The notes beneath the pieces are model-generated. The model saw only the letters and a list, made by a program, of their open reading frames with translations, was not told where the DNA came from and did not search any database. 64,000 nucleotides of DNA from Leadbetterella byssophila DSM 17132 (GTDB lineage: Bacteria; Bacteroidota; Bacteroidia; Cytophagales; Spirosomataceae). Within the stretch, counting starts at the first letter, position 1. Each line of letters begins with the position of its first letter. The stretch spans positions 1,178,001 to 1,242,000 of the forward strand of contig NC_014655.1 of NCBI RefSeq assembly GCF_000166395.1, given 5' to 3'. Of this stretch, positions 7,744-19,000 are shown piece by piece. Both the position numbers and the translations under genes were made by a program.

Positions 7744-9004
7744 CCGTAATATCGTACTGTTTAATCTTTCTATACAATGTCCTTTCGGATATACCCAAGC
7801 TCTGAGCGGCATATTTACGCTTAAAATTGTTCTTCCTAAGCGCTTTGATGATCATTTCTTTCTCGTTCTTTTCTAAGGAAAGATTATCTTCATCAGTCTC
7901 ATGGGTGATATCCTCTATATCCTCCGTATTCCTTTGGATATCATCTATCTTCAAGGTAGTCTGAGCAAACGGAGAGTGATATTCCTCTTCCTGACGTGAA
8001 TAGAGCACAGGTGGTTCTGCACTCAGCTCCTGGAAGAAATCTGGATGTACGGTATCTTTATCTACTGCATTACCTGACATCAAAGAATAGACTAACTTCT
8101 TCAAATCCGTCACATCTTTCTTCATCTCAAACAAAACTTTATAAAGAATCTCCCTTTCAGAGAAGTCCTGGGTTTCTTTGAGATTAAAAAGTGCAGGTAA
8201 TCCGGACGATTGCTCCTTAGGCAGATACTTTGAAAGTACATTAGGCCCAATGGGGCGTTCCGGCTCCAATAAGGTGATTTGCTCAGCTATATTCTTCAGC
8301 TGTCTAATGTTTCCAGGAAAGCGAAATGCTCTTAACATCACCCTGGCTTCTTCCGTTAGGTTCACAGGCTCAATCCTATTCTTCTCTGCAAAGTCAGTAG
8401 TAAACTTCAAAAATAGCAATTCGATATCAAATCCCCTATCTCTTAAAGGTGGGACCTTGATGGGAACGGTATTTAAACGGTAATAGAGGTCTTCTCTAAA
8501 CTTCCCATTTTCCACGGCATTGAGAAGGTCTACATTTGTAGCCGCAACTACACGAACATCTGTCTTTCTAACCGTAGATGAGCCTACAGGAATGTATTCT
8601 CCATTCTCCAAAACGCGCAAAAGGCGTGCTTGAGTACCCAAAGGCATCTCTCCTATTTCGTCAAGAAATATGGTACCATTATTCGTGGTCTCAAAATAAC
8701 CTTTTCTATCATCTACAGCTCCGGTAAATGAGCCTTTTAAATGCCCAAACAGTTCTGAATCTATGGTTCCTTCAGGAATAGCTCCACAGTTGATGGCGAT
8801 GAAGGGCCCTCTTTTTCTATTACTCAATCCATGAATAATTTTAGAAAAGGATTCCTTACCGCTACCACTCTCACCGGTTATCAAAACTGTCAAATCAGTA
8901 GGTGCCACCTGAATGGCCACACTAAGGGCATAGTTCAATGCAGGAGCATTACCTATAATACCAAATCTATTCTTGACCTCTTGAATCTCCCGGGTATTCT
9001 CCAT
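7730..9004 (-). CDS. Sigma-54 interaction domain transcriptional regulator
   Basis: A 424-residue AAA+ activator of sigma54 RNA polymerase. Walker A is GESGSGKE near residue 44, the sigma54-contact loop reads GSFTGA (canonical GAFTGA) near 90, and Walker B is GTIFLDEIGEM near 108. A Fis-type helix-turn-helix closes the protein (SLGISERTLYRKIKQY). There is no N-terminal receiver or sensor domain, so the input signal is unclear. About 110 residues of linker separate the AAA+ and HTH domains. It lies 2 nt downstream of miaB and overlaps lptE. This miaB-regulator-lptE-ORF-secG order seems familiar from other Bacteroidota. Confidence 0.9.
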   Translation of the reverse strand: MENTREIQEVKNRFGIIGNAPALNYALSVAIQVAPTDLTVLITGESGSGKESFSKIIHGLSNRKRGPFIAINCGAIPEGTIDSELFGHLKGSFTGAVDDRKGYFETTNNGTIFLDEIGEMPLGTQARLLRVLENGEYIPVGSSTVRKTDVRVVAATNVDLLNAVENGKFREDLYYRLNTVPIKVPPLRDRGFDIELLFLKFTTDFAEKNRIEPVNLTEEARVMLRAFRFPGNIRQLKNIAEQITLLEPERPIGPNVLSKYLPKEQSSGLPALFNLKETQDFSEREILYKVLFEMKKDVTDLKKLVYSLMSGNAVDKDTVHPDFFQELSAEPPVLYSRQEEEYHSPFAQTTLKIDDIQRNTEDIEDITHETDEDNLSLEKNEKEMIIKALRKNNFKRKYAAQSLGISERTLYRKIKQYDITDEKP

Positions 9005-9006
9005 AC

Positions 9007-10401
9007 TTAATCTACAATTTCACCTTTTAGTGTAGCTGCAGAACAAGACAAGATTCTAACATTGACATATTCACCCTTCTTGTAATGCTTTCTTGGGAAG
9101 ACTACCATTTTATTCTGGTCTGTTCTACCGCATAGGTCCTCATCCGAACGTTTAGACTCTCCTTCTATCAAGATTCTGTACACTTTACCTACCGTCATTT
9201 GATTTCTCTCGAGTGAATGTTCTTGCTGTTTAGCAATAATCTCATTCAATCTCCTCTTCTTTACCTCTTCTGGCACATCGTCTTCATATTTCTTAGCCGC
9301 AGGTGTGCCCGGTCTCTCAGAATAATAGAACATGTAACCGTAATCAAACTTCACATAATCCATTAAGGTCAAAGTATCCTGGTGATCCTCTTCAGTCTCT
9401 GTACAGAATCCGGCAATAAGGTCATGAGAAATACCACATTCTTCTCCTAAGATCTCTCTGATTCTATCAATCTTACCCAAGTACCACTCCCTGTCATAAG
9501 TTCTATTCATTAATTCCAATATTCGGGAGCTACCGCTTTGAGCCGGAAGGTGTATATAGTTACAGATATTATCGTACTTCTTCATGGTGTACAGAACTTC
9601 ATCTGTAATATCCTTAGGATGGGATGTAGAGAAACGGATCCTCAAATCAGGGTGAATCAAGGCTATTTTCTCCAATAAGTTAGCAAACGTGAACTGTTCC
9701 GTTTCACTCTTCCAAAGATATGAGTCCACATTTTGCCCTAAAAGGGTTACCTCTCTATATCCTTGATCAAAAAGCTCCTTAGCTTCTTTCTCAATAGAAT
9801 AGGGATCCCTGCTTCTCTCTCTACCTCTAGTAAATGGTACCACACAGAAGCTACACATATTATTACAGCCTCTCATGATAGAAATGAATGCAGAAACACC
9901 ATTAGAATCTAAGCGGATAGGCGTAATATCTGCATAGGTTTCTTCTCTGGAAAGAAATACGTTAACGGCTTTATGCCCTTCCTCTACCTCTGCTAGTAAA
10001 TTGGGCAGATCACGATATGCATCCGGACCTACTACTAGATCCACCATTTTCTCTTCTTCCAGGAACTTAGTCTTTAGGCGTTCGGCCATACAACCTAAAA
10101 CACCTATTTTCAATTCAGGATTACGCTTCTTATTAGAATTTAAAATGCTCAAGCGATTTCTCACTCTTTGCTCCGCATTGTCTCTAATGGCACAGGTATT
10201 TAATAGAATTAAATCTGCTTCCACTACGTCTGAAGTGGTAGAATACCCATTACTTCTTAATATTGAAGCTACCACTTCGCTATCCGCAAAGTTCATTTGA
10301 CATCCGTAGCTTTCTATATATAATTTCTTAGTTCCACTTACGAATTCATTGACGGTAATCTTCGCCTCATCTAATTCCTCCGTGAGATGATTTTCGCTCA
10401 T
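9007..10401 (-). CDS. miaB: tRNA i6A37 methylthiotransferase MiaB
   Basis: Converts i6A37 to ms2i6A37 in tRNAs reading UNN codons. The N-terminal UPF0004 cluster Cys are in SYGCQMN, NTCAIR and GCMAER. The radical-SAM motif is C-x3-C-x2-C in GCNNMCSFC, followed by [17 protein letters not shown] domain closes the 464-residue protein. It is the first gene of the run ending in secG and has a -7 element (TAGTTTTG) 28 nt upstream. Confidence 0.95.
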   Translation of the reverse strand: MSENHLTEELDEAKITVNEFVSGTKKLYIESYGCQMNFADSEVVASILRSNGYSTTSDVVEADLILLNTCAIRDNAEQRVRNRLSILNSNKKRNPELKIGVLGCMAERLKTKFLEEEKMVDLVVGPDAYRDLPNLLAEVEEGHKAVNVFLSREETYADITPIRLDSNGVSAFISIMRGCNNMCSFCVVPFTRGRERSRDPYSIEKEAKELFDQGYREVTLLGQNVDSYLWKSETEQFTFANLLEKIALIHPDLRIRFSTSHPKDITDEVLYTMKKYDNICNYIHLPAQSGSSRILELMNRTYDREWYLGKIDRIREILGEECGISHDLIAGFCTETEEDHQDTLTLMDYVKFDYGYMFYYSERPGTPAAKKYEDDVPEEVKKRRLNEIIAKQQEHSLERNQMTVGKVYRILIEGESKRSDEDLCGRTDQNKMVVFPRKHYKKGEYVNVRILSCSAATLKGEIVD

Positions 10402-10428
10402 TGCCTAATTGCATTTGATTTAAACATA

Positions 10429-10436
10429 CAAAACTA
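10429..10436 (-). promoter_or_regulatory. miaB promoter -7 element
   Basis: TAGTTTTG on the minus strand matches TAnnTTTG, 28 nt before the miaB start. Confidence 0.45.
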
Positions 10437-10445
10437 CTAATATTC

Positions 10446-10460
10446 TGCCAATATGGCAGA
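10446..10460. repeat. Palindrome in miaB/serine hydrolase intergenic region
   Basis: CTGCCA-ATA-TGGCAG, a perfect 6-bp inverted repeat just upstream of the miaB -7 element and followed by a T run on the plus strand. It could be an operator; no regulator is identified. Confidence 0.4.
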
Positions 10461-10575
10461 CTTTTTTATGGTAATTTATTTTTAAAACCTGAAATCCATT
10501 CACCTCATTTTTTTCCTAAAAATCAGGTAAGTTTCTTTTTTTTGTAACTTAAACCGCATAATTCTAAACCTTAAC

Positions 10576-11832
10576 ATGAAAAAACTACTCCTATTCTTTT
10601 TATTTAGTTGGCAGACCCTCTCTGCCCAGTCCAATCTTAAAGCAGGCATAGACCCGGGAGTATCACCGGAAAGATTAAAAAGAATAGACAAAATGCTGCA
10701 AGAAGCGGTAGAACAGAAAGAAATCCCAGGTGCTGTAGCCTTAGTAGCCAGAAAAGGCAAAATAGTTTACCTGAAGGCTTTTGGAGAAGCATCGCCCCAA
10801 ACACCCATGAAGCCGGATCATATTTTCCGTATAGCTTCACAAACCAAAGCCATTACGGCTACGGCATTGATGATGTTATGGGAAGAAGGGAAATTCCGAC
10901 TAGATGACCCTGTTCATAAGTTTATTCCGGAATTCAAAAACATGGGAGTTTTAGCCACATTCTCAGAAAAGGATTCCAGCTTTACAACTACTCCTGCCAA
11001 ATCCCCTATCACTATTCGCCAATTGTTGAATCATACCTCTGGCATAGGATATGGAATCATTGACGACAGCACTTTCAGAAAAATCTTTCAGAAACATAAT
11101 ATAAAGGACATATTCTCCGCAGAACCTATTTCTACTAAAGAGAACATCCTCAATTTGGCGAAAATGCCCTTACATTTCCACCCCGGAGAAAAATACAAAT
11201 ACAGTGAAGGGCTGGATGTAGCCGGTTATCTGATTGAAGTATTATCCGGCAAACCATTAGATGTGTTTCTAAAGGAGAGAATCTTTGACCCACTGGGAAT
11301 GAATGACACCTATTTCTATCTCCCGGATTCTAAAGCCAAGCGATTGGTTAGTATTTATACCAAAGAAAATAATCAATTTAAGGTTTATAATGACTCAACC
11401 TACTTTGATCCTCTATATCCCATTCGTGGGGCAAAAACTCTTTTTTCCGGAGGTGCTGGACTTTCGTCCACTGCTACAGATTATGCTAAGTTCCTCCAAT
11501 TATTCCTAAACAAAGGTATGCACAATGGAAAGCCTCTGCTCAGTAAAACTACAGTAGACCTTATCATGCAGGATCATATTGGACTTCTTTGGGATAACCG
11601 CAACGAACATTTTGGCTTAGCTTTCTCCGTAGTCAATGAAAAAGGCCAAGCTACCAGAGGTTTGGGGAGCAAAGGTACTTTCAGTTGGGGCGGATACTTT
11701 AACACCCAGTACTTTGCAGATCCACAAGAGCAAGTTATTGGAATTATTTTAAAACAAACTTCAGGCTTGAGTGGGGATAACACCTCCTGGAAATTCAAAC
11801 ACCTTGTATTTCAAACCCTAATAGCAGAATGA
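10576..11832 (+). CDS. Exported beta-lactamase-family serine hydrolase
   Basis: A 418-residue protein of the class C beta-lactamase/esterase/DD-peptidase superfamily. A Sec signal peptide (about 1-18, ending LSAQS) exports it. The catalytic S-x-x-K reads SQTK near residue 92, in RIASQTKAITATALMMLWEEG. The second motif is YSEG near 213 (Tyr-Ser where Tyr-x-Asn is usual). The substrate is unknown, with peptidoglycan peptides, esters or D-amino-acid substrates possible. The next gene starts within its last codons (4-nt overlap), so it is probably co-transcribed with the two ThuA genes. Confidence 0.9.
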   Translation: MKKLLLFFLFSWQTLSAQSNLKAGIDPGVSPERLKRIDKMLQEAVEQKEIPGAVALVARKGKIVYLKAFGEASPQTPMKPDHIFRIASQTKAITATALMMLWEEGKFRLDDPVHKFIPEFKNMGVLATFSEKDSSFTTTPAKSPITIRQLLNHTSGIGYGIIDDSTFRKIFQKHNIKDIFSAEPISTKENILNLAKMPLHFHPGEKYKYSEGLDVAGYLIEVLSGKPLDVFLKERIFDPLGMNDTYFYLPDSKAKRLVSIYTKENNQFKVYNDSTYFDPLYPIRGAKTLFSGGAGLSSTATDYAKFLQLFLNKGMHNGKPLLSKTTVDLIMQDHIGLLWDNRNEHFGLAFSVVNEKGQATRGLGSKGTFSWGGYFNTQYFADPQEQVIGIILKQTSGLSGDNTSWKFKHLVFQTLIAE

Positions 11833-12542
11833 AAAAACTAATTTTATTACTACTCTTGAGCAGCCCGGCATTTGCATTTAAAGTACTCGTATTCAGCAAG
11901 ACTGCTGGATTTCGTCACTCTTCCATACCTGTGGGAATTGAAGCCCTTAAGAAAATGGGCAAAGAAAAAGGTTTTGAACCTAGCTTTTCAGAGGATGCCT
12001 CCTTATTCACTAAGGATAACCTTAAAAACTATAAGGTCATCATCTTTCTGAATACTACCGGAGATATCCTAAACAGCGAGCAGCAAGAAGCTTTCGAAAG
12101 CTATATACAAGCTGGTGGCGGATTTGTAGGTATACATGCTGCCACAGACACAGAATATGATTGGCCTTGGTACGGAGGCTTGGTGGGAGGTTATTTTGTA
12201 AGTCATCCTAACAATCCAAACGTAAAACCTGCCCAATTCCATGTTCTAATTAAGAATCATTGGGCCACAAAACATATGCCGGATACATTTGAATATGTAG
12301 ATGAGTTCTATAATTTCAAGAATCTTTCCCAGAAAACCACACCCGTGCTGTCCATAGATGAGAAGTCCTATACAGGAGGCAAGAATCCTGATTTCCATCC
12401 TATGAGTTGGTTTCATGAATACGATGGAGGCCGAGCTTTTTACACCGCATTGGGGCATACTGACGAGAGTTACACTAACCCCTTGTTCCTGCAGCACGTA
12501 TGGGCAGGAATACAATACGCAGCAAGAATTTTTCAACCATAA
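11829..12542 (+). CDS. Exported ThuA-domain protein
   Basis: A 237-residue ThuA-like protein (class I glutamine-amidotransferase-like fold, named for trehalose utilisation) with a short signal peptide ending AFAF. The domain fills the protein: VLVFSKTAGFRH near residue 20, FLNTTGDIL near 75, GGGFVGIHAATDTEYDWPWY near 97, and HPMSWFHEYDGGRAFYTALGHT near 195. It is clearly paralogous to the N-terminal domain of the next gene, including a 32-nt stretch identical between the two. ThuA proteins in Bacteroidota commonly accompany sugar dehydrogenase or glycan-utilisation genes. No precise substrate can be given. Confidence 0.9.
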   Translation: MKKLILLLLLSSPAFAFKVLVFSKTAGFRHSSIPVGIEALKKMGKEKGFEPSFSEDASLFTKDNLKNYKVIIFLNTTGDILNSEQQEAFESYIQAGGGFVGIHAATDTEYDWPWYGGLVGGYFVSHPNNPNVKPAQFHVLIKNHWATKHMPDTFEYVDEFYNFKNLSQKTTPVLSIDEKSYTGGKNPDFHPMSWFHEYDGGRAFYTALGHTDESYTNPLFLQHVWAGIQYAARIFQP

Positions 12543-12551
12543 ATTTTAAAA

Positions 12552-15500
12552 ATGAAACGATTACTGACCCTAATCTTAGTTGCCTTTACGCTCTCCTGCA
12601 ATCAGGCACCCAAAATTAAACTACTGGTTTTTAGTAAAACCGAAGGATTCCGACACGATTCTATAGAACCGGGAATTGAAGCCATCAAGAAAATGGCTCA
12701 GGAAAAAGGTTTTGAAGCTGACTTTACGGAAGATGCCTCCACTTTCCTAAAACTTGAGCCTTATACAGCAGTAGTTTTCCTGAACACAACTGGAGATGTA
12801 CTGAACGATAAAGAACAAGAAGCCTTTGAACGATATATTCAGGCCGGTGGTGGCTATGTAGGTATACACGCTGCCACAGACACAGAATACGATTGGCCCT
12901 GGTACGGAGAATTAGCAGGAGCCTACTTTTTAGACCATCCTTCTGTACCCAGTAACGTACAGAAAGGCAAGTTTACCGTGGTAAATCATGATCATGAATC
13001 CACGAAGGGAATGCCGGAACACTTTGAACATACGGATGAATTTTACAACTTCCGAAATCTTTCAAAGAACATCACGCCCCTTATGACCATAGATGAAACC
13101 TCCTATGAAGGAGGCAAGAATCCTGATTTCCATCCTATGAGCTGGTATCAGGAATTTGATGGAGGCCGTTCCTTCTATACTGCTCTAGGACATACGAAAG
13201 AAAGCTTCTCTGACCCCATGTTCCTAGATCATCTTTGGGGCGGAATCCAATACGCTACCGCAAAGAAAAAGCTAGATTACAGCAAATCAAGACCCGAAGA
13301 AAACAGATTCACTAAAGTGGTTCTGGCTGAGCGCTTAGATGAACCTATGGAATTATCTGTCCTAGATGAAGAACGTGTCATGTTCATTCAAAGGAAAGGT
13401 GAAATCAAACTCTTCAATATCAAAACAGGTGAACTTAAGGAATTAGCCAAATTACCTGTAAGCACTAAGTACACTAGTAAAACAGGAGAACAGAGGGAGG
13501 CGGAAGACGGACTACTTGGACTAAGCAAGGATCCAAACTTTGCAAAGAACCATTGGATCTATTTATATTATTCACATCCTGAAAAATCAGCCAATGTACT
13601 AGCCAGATATGAAATGAAGGGTGATGATATACTTTTTGAAACCAGGAAGGAACTTTTAGAAATTCCTGTTCAGAGAGAGGAATGTTGTCATACCGGAGGT
13701 TCTATAACTTGGGACAAAGACGGGAACCTGTACTTGTCTACCGGTGATAATACTAACCCTCATGGCTCCAATGGCTATAGTCCTTCTGATGAAAGACCGG
13801 GCAGGGAATCCTGGGATGCTCAGAGATCCTCTGCAAACACCAATGACTTGAGAGGTAAGATCCTTCGAATCAAACCTCAGGACGATGGCACTTATACTAT
13901 ACCTGAGGGCAACCTTTTCCCTAAAGGAACACCCAATACTCGTCCGGAAATATACACCATGGGACATAGAAATCCATTCAGAATTTCAGTTGATCAAAGA
14001 AATGGATATTTATATTGGGGCGACGTAGGACCTGACGCCAGAGATCCAAAAGACGATAGAGGACCGGCCGGTCATGACGAGGTAGGTCAAGCCAAAAAAG
14101 CAGGGAATTTCGGTTGGCCACATTTTGTAGGAGATAATAAGGCCTACAATAAATATGACTTTGAAAAAGAAGTATCAGGTCCAAAATGGGACGCAGAAAA
14201 GCCCATAAATACCTCTCCCAACAATACGGGATTAAAGGAATTACCACCTGCTCAAAAGGCTTTCATTTGGTACCCTTATGGAAACTCTCCTGACTTCCCA
14301 ATAATGGGTAATGGAGGAAGAAATGCCATGGCCGGACCCGTATATTATAAAGATGATTTTAAGAATGCGGAGAGAAGATTCCCGGACTACTACGACAAAA
14401 AAGTCTTCGTTTATGAATGGATGAGAGGTTTTATTCTATCTGTAACCCTGGATGAAAATGGAGACCTTAAACGTATGGAAAAATTCCTTCCAAATACGCC
14501 GTTTAATAACCCTATGGACATGGAATTTGCGCCAAATGGTGATCTTTACATGCTGGAATATGGCACGGGCTGGTTTGTCCAAAATGACAATGCTAGATTG
14601 ATTCGAATTGAATACAATGGAGGAAACAGGAAGCCTATTGTGCATGCTACTTCTGATAAAACAGGAGGAGCCCTGCCATTAGAAGTCAATTTATCTGCTG
14701 AGGGAAGTGAAGATTTAGATGGAGATGACCTCACTTACCACTGGAAAGTCACCAACGATAAAACCTATTCGAAAGAATTTGACACCAAAGACGTCAAATT
14801 GAATATCAATGAACCAGGCTTGTATAAAGCCGTACTTACCGTAAATGATGGCAAAGGAGGAACCAATTCCAAAACTCTGGAAATAGTGGCAGGTAATGCA
14901 TTACCTGAAGTTCATTTAGATCTCAAAGGACATAATTCCAGCTTCTTTAAATCAGGAGAAACCATCAGTTACGATGTTAAAGTAAAAGACAAGGAAGATG
15001 GAGAACTCGGCAGTGGCATTGACCCATCACAAGTTTCTTTCTCTATAGATTTTCTCGCTCAAGGATTCGATAAAGTGAGTATTGCTCAAGGACACAAAAC
15101 GTCAGATGACGCTATGATCGCTCTGAATAGGGGCAAAAACCTAATTGCAGATTCTGACTGTAAATCCTGCCATGATGTTAGTAAGAAATCCGTGGGACCC
15201 ACCTATACGGATGTGGCTAAGAAGTATGAAAAGAAACGCGATGCTGTACAGTACCTAAGCCAAAAGATCATTAACGGAGGTAGCGGTGCATGGGGAGAAA
15301 TAGCTATGGCAGCACACCCTAACCTACCTAAGAAAGATGCAGAAGAGATGGCTAAATACATTTTGAGTCTAGGACAAACTAAATCTGCCCTACCTCTAAG
15401 CGGTAAGTATACCTTGAGTACTCCGAAAGAAGATGCAGGACAAGGAACCTATATTTTAAGAGCATCTTACTATGATAAAGGGGCAAATGGCTTGCCTTCA

Positions 15501-15947
15501 CTTAACTCTGATCATACTTTGGTACTTAGAAATGCCCTATTGGATATTCATGCATTTGATGAAGAAAAGGATGTTACAAAAATGTCCTTCAATAACATGA
15601 AATTAGTAATGCCTCAAAAATCAGGCGCATTCCTATCCCTTAAAAATGTAGATCTAAATGGTGTTAAAGCCGTTACGCTCTTCGTTTTAGCTCCTGAGGC
15701 ACAGGTGAATGCCGTTGGTGGAAAGGTTGAACTGAGACTCGGATCTCCAAATGGTACAACTGTTGGAGAATCTCCAATGGTGAAAACCAGCCCGGCTCTC
15801 AACATGAATCCGGAAATTCTTAACATTCCTATCCACCTCACTTCCGAGCAATTGGCCAAAAATCAGGATTTATACCTTGTATTCAAAAATCCTACTATTC
15901 AGGACAAGACCTTAATGGTAGTTCTAAGAGCAGAACTTCAATGGTAA
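12552..15947 (+). CDS. ThuA / sugar dehydrogenase propeller / PKD / cytochrome c fusion lipoprotein
   Basis: A 1131-residue lipoprotein (lipobox LSC, Cys 16). Approximate domain order: ThuA (22-240); GSDH-like PQQ-type sugar dehydrogenase propeller (250-675), with HTGGSITWDKDGNLYLSTGDN and YTMGHRNPFRIS; PKD (693-785); a further beta domain; cytochrome c (855-945) with heme motif C870-K-S-C873-H and probable Met ligand in AMAAHPNLP; and a C-terminal beta domain (950-1131) that may bind carbohydrate. The likely role is oxidation of a sugar or glycan outside the inner membrane, with electrons passed to the fused heme. It follows a paralogous stand-alone ThuA gene and ends at a strong terminator. 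Confidence 0.9.
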   Translation: MKRLLTLILVAFTLSCNQAPKIKLLVFSKTEGFRHDSIEPGIEAIKKMAQEKGFEADFTEDASTFLKLEPYTAVVFLNTTGDVLNDKEQEAFERYIQAGGGYVGIHAATDTEYDWPWYGELAGAYFLDHPSVPSNVQKGKFTVVNHDHESTKGMPEHFEHTDEFYNFRNLSKNITPLMTIDETSYEGGKNPDFHPMSWYQEFDGGRSFYTALGHTKESFSDPMFLDHLWGGIQYATAKKKLDYSKSRPEENRFTKVVLAERLDEPMELSVLDEERVMFIQRKGEIKLFNIKTGELKELAKLPVSTKYTSKTGEQREAEDGLLGLSKDPNFAKNHWIYLYYSHPEKSANVLARYEMKGDDILFETRKELLEIPVQREECCHTGGSITWDKDGNLYLSTGDNTNPHGSNGYSPSDERPGRESWDAQRSSANTNDLRGKILRIKPQDDGTYTIPEGNLFPKGTPNTRPEIYTMGHRNPFRISVDQRNGYLYWGDVGPDARDPKDDRGPAGHDEVGQAKKAGNFGWPHFVGDNKAYNKYDFEKEVSGPKWDAEKPINTSPNNTGLKELPPAQKAFIWYPYGNSPDFPIMGNGGRNAMAGPVYYKDDFKNAERRFPDYYDKKVFVYEWMRGFILSVTLDENGDLKRMEKFLPNTPFNNPMDMEFAPNGDLYMLEYGTGWFVQNDNARLIRIEYNGGNRKPIVHATSDKTGGALPLEVNLSAEGSEDLDGDDLTYHWKVTNDKTYSKEFDTKDVKLNINEPGLYKAVLTVNDGKGGTNSKTLEIVAGNALPEVHLDLKGHNSSFFKSGETISYDVKVKDKEDGELGSGIDPSQVSFSIDFLAQGFDKVSIAQGHKTSDDAMIALNRGKNLIADSDCKSCHDVSKKSVGPTYTDVAKKYEKKRDAVQYLSQKIINGGSGAWGEIAMAAHPNLPKKDAEEMAKYILSLGQTKSALPLSGKYTLSTPKEDAGQGTYILRASYYDKGANGLPSLNSDHTLVLRNALLDIHAFDEEKDVTKMSFNNMKLVMPQKSGAFLSLKNVDLNGVKAVTLFVLAPEAQVNAVGGKVELRLGSPNGTTVGESPMVKTSPALNMNPEILNIPIHLTSEQLAKNQDLYLVFKNPTIQDKTLMVVLRAELQW

Positions 15948-15954
15948 AAACAAT

Positions 15955-15981
15955 AATAGCCCCCAAATTTTGGGGGCTATT
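15955..15981. terminator. Bidirectional terminator between convergent cytochrome genes
   Basis: A perfect 12-bp stem, AATAGCCCCCAA with TTGGGGGCTATT (15955-15981). It lies 8 nt after the plus-strand fusion gene and 33 nt past the end of the minus-strand propeller/HEAT gene, so it probably serves both. Confidence 0.85.
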
Positions 15982-16013
15982 CATTTATTGACGATTCTAT
16001 TAAATTACAAACA

Positions 16014-19000
16014 CTAGTTGTTCTTTAAATTAGCGAGGAACTCAATCACATCCCGCATTTCATGTTTACTCATCAATTCACCCATGGCTGGCATTGCGGA
16101 AGGAAAATTCTCCCTTTGCTCTATTCTATTAAGTGGCACTCTAAGTGGCTCAGCTTCTGAAGTTTTTAATAGTAACTCAGTGGAGGATTCCTTTAATAGC
16201 GTTCCTACTACCTCCTGACCTCCTTTGAGTACCAATTTTACATTACCAAAACCCGGAGATAATCTGGCACTAGGCTCCACTAATGCTTGCAACAATTGTT
16301 TCCTATCCAGCACCTCACCAATCTTCCCTAAATCCGGCCCCACCGAAGGCCCATCTCCAAGGGTATGGCATCTTATACATTGACCCGTAACATTTTGTTT
16401 AAAATATTGCTCACCCCTCCGTCTATTGCCTCCATACAGGACATCACTGTACTTATCACTCTTCTCACTGACTTCTGCGAACTCTTTCTTCAATCTTTCG
16501 GAGGAAATCGCCCCTAAGGCATCTGCTAAATCAAGCCTTACCTCCAGAGGGAACTTATTCGATTTCACCTGTTGAATTAAGGCGGAGAAGATACCTTCCG
16601 TTTTTTGTATAGGCATCTCAGACAATCCTCTTAGTAAACGTTGCATTTCACCTAACTCACCCTTACTAATAACCGTAGACACCATTTTCTGAAGATCCTC
16701 GGTTTTCCAATCTATCTCTTTGATCATACCTAGAGCTGTGGAACGCAAGCCACGATCAGTACTATTTAAAGCATCATGCACCAAAGGAGTAATATTTGCA
16801 TACTTCAGTTCCGACAAAGATGAGAGCACTGCCATTTGAATTTTTGGATCCTTAGCGGAATGATAAATCTTTTCTAAGCGGGCATTGTAATCACCTACTT
16901 TGAATTCCTTCAACACATTCAATGCCGCAGAGATGATTGCAGGATCATTTTCATCTAAGAATTTGCTAATCTGAGGCATCAAGAGTGCTTTGACCTTGCC
17001 TGCATCTCTACTTACTTTTCCTCTATGTCTACCATCTACCCTATCCAGTACGGAAGGCTCCGCCCAAACGGCCAGAGTAGCTAATGCCTCACCTCTAAGT
17101 ATTCCCGGAGCTTTGGTATTTTGAGCATACTGAACCAAAGCATTCAACTCTACATCCCCTCCTACTCTCAAAGATGCATTGATGGCCCTACGCATGATCA
17201 CTTCTGAGGTTATTTCAGGCTTTCCCACTAACTTAGCCAAAGCAGGCAATGCCTCTGGCACAGAGAGGTCGTCATTGATTGCTCGAGCGGCCTCCGCTAC
17301 TATGTACTCGTCCGAATCGTTTAGGAATTCAGCTAATTTGGGATCTTGCCATTTCCTCAAAACCAGCACTGCTGCTAGTCGCAAGGATCTCTCAGGACTC
17401 TTGATCAAAGAATAAACCGCATTCTTATCTTCTATGCGAGAAAGCGCAAGCGTTGCCGCATGACGTAAGTATAAATCTTCGTCCTTGTTTAATGAGAGTA
17501 ATTTAATTAATCCGGGAACAGCCTCCTTACTGGAGATTCGGCCTAAAGCTTGGGCTGCAAAAAACTTAACCCTTGGATTTGAATGATTTAACAATGGAAT
17601 TAGATCCTTTGCGGCTTCTTTTACCCTTGCATCTCCCAAAACCTTGGCGGCTTGAGCTACGATCTCTTCATCAGTGTCCTTTAGTATGGCCGTTAACGCT
17701 TTAAAATTGCCCTTTCCAATATTGAGAATCTGACCAATACCCCAAATACCATGAATCCTTGCTAATTGGTTTTTCTTTTGACTGACCGCTTTTTCAAACA
17801 TGGAAATGCCTTTTGAACGATCGGCTAGTTCAAATTGAGCCTTTTGACGAATTCGCATATCCGGATAGAAAAGCAATTCGTATAGTTCGTCCCTTGTCAT
17901 CCCTTCGTAATCTGCCGCCATCAGGTCCTTGATCCTTTTACGCTCTTCAGCTAAATCATTCTCATTCACATCTATCTTCCACACTCTACCATAGTTCTTA
18001 GTACCCCAGCCATTGACCCAGTCGGCAGCGTAAAGTGCTCCATCAGTACCAAACCGAATTCCTGTGGCTAGCACTCCATTCACCATATCAATCTCAGAGT
18101 TAAAATCAAAGCTCGCTCCTTTCGGTTTGAGATCGAAAGCCCAAATATGCGCTCCTGTAGGTGTACCTGTAAATTCTACGAGGAAAAACTTATTCAGCCA
18201 AGATTTGCCCAATGCTGTACCGGGATTAAACTGCATTCCGGTGGGACCATTGTGGTAATTTCGTATAGGCGGAAGAAAGTAGGCCGCCTGCTTGTCATGT
18301 CTGGGAAGGTACATGCCTTCGTCCATCCAAACCTTGTATGAATTATTCTTTGGATCTGTATATTTTCCAAACTGCCAGTTGATTCTCCAACCCGAATCAG
18401 AACCTTCAACCAAATGAACCAAACGTTCTGACTCTCCCGGATGATCCCCATCATTATCACTACTAATGACATTGCCATACTGATCAAAGACAAACTCATG
18501 CGTATTCCTATGACCATGCGAGAAAACCTCAAAATCAGAACCATCAGGGTTGCAGCGAACAATTACCCCTTCGTTAGGGAAAAAATGTTGTTTCCCCGTT
18601 TGATCTATGACGTTCATTCCAGGATCACCTATACCCCAGTAAATCTTGCCGTCCGGTCCTTCTACTAATCCTGACATCCCGTGTCCTCCAAAACCTACAT
18701 GCACATGCCATCCGTGAGAAATGGAAGTCTTCTTATCGTAATATCCATCTCCATTAGTATCCTCTAATCTCCATAAATCAGGCCCTAAACCTATAAAGGC
18801 ATCCTTTCTCCTTACTAAAATAGCACCCGCAACGTCAGTGATTTCCTCATGAAAATCGTGCAGTACTCTGCTGGATTTATCTGCCCTACCGTCCCCATTT
18901 GTATCCTCTAATTTCCACACTTCTTCCTTTTCTACCGTCAAATCTCTCCAATCATGCAGTCCATCTCCGTTGAGGTCAGGCAACCAATTGTTCTTTTCAG

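Noticed and set aside
10446-10470. Palindrome plus T run as a plus-strand terminator.
   Set aside because: No plus-strand gene lies upstream; miaB and the serine hydrolase are divergent, so an operator is more plausible.
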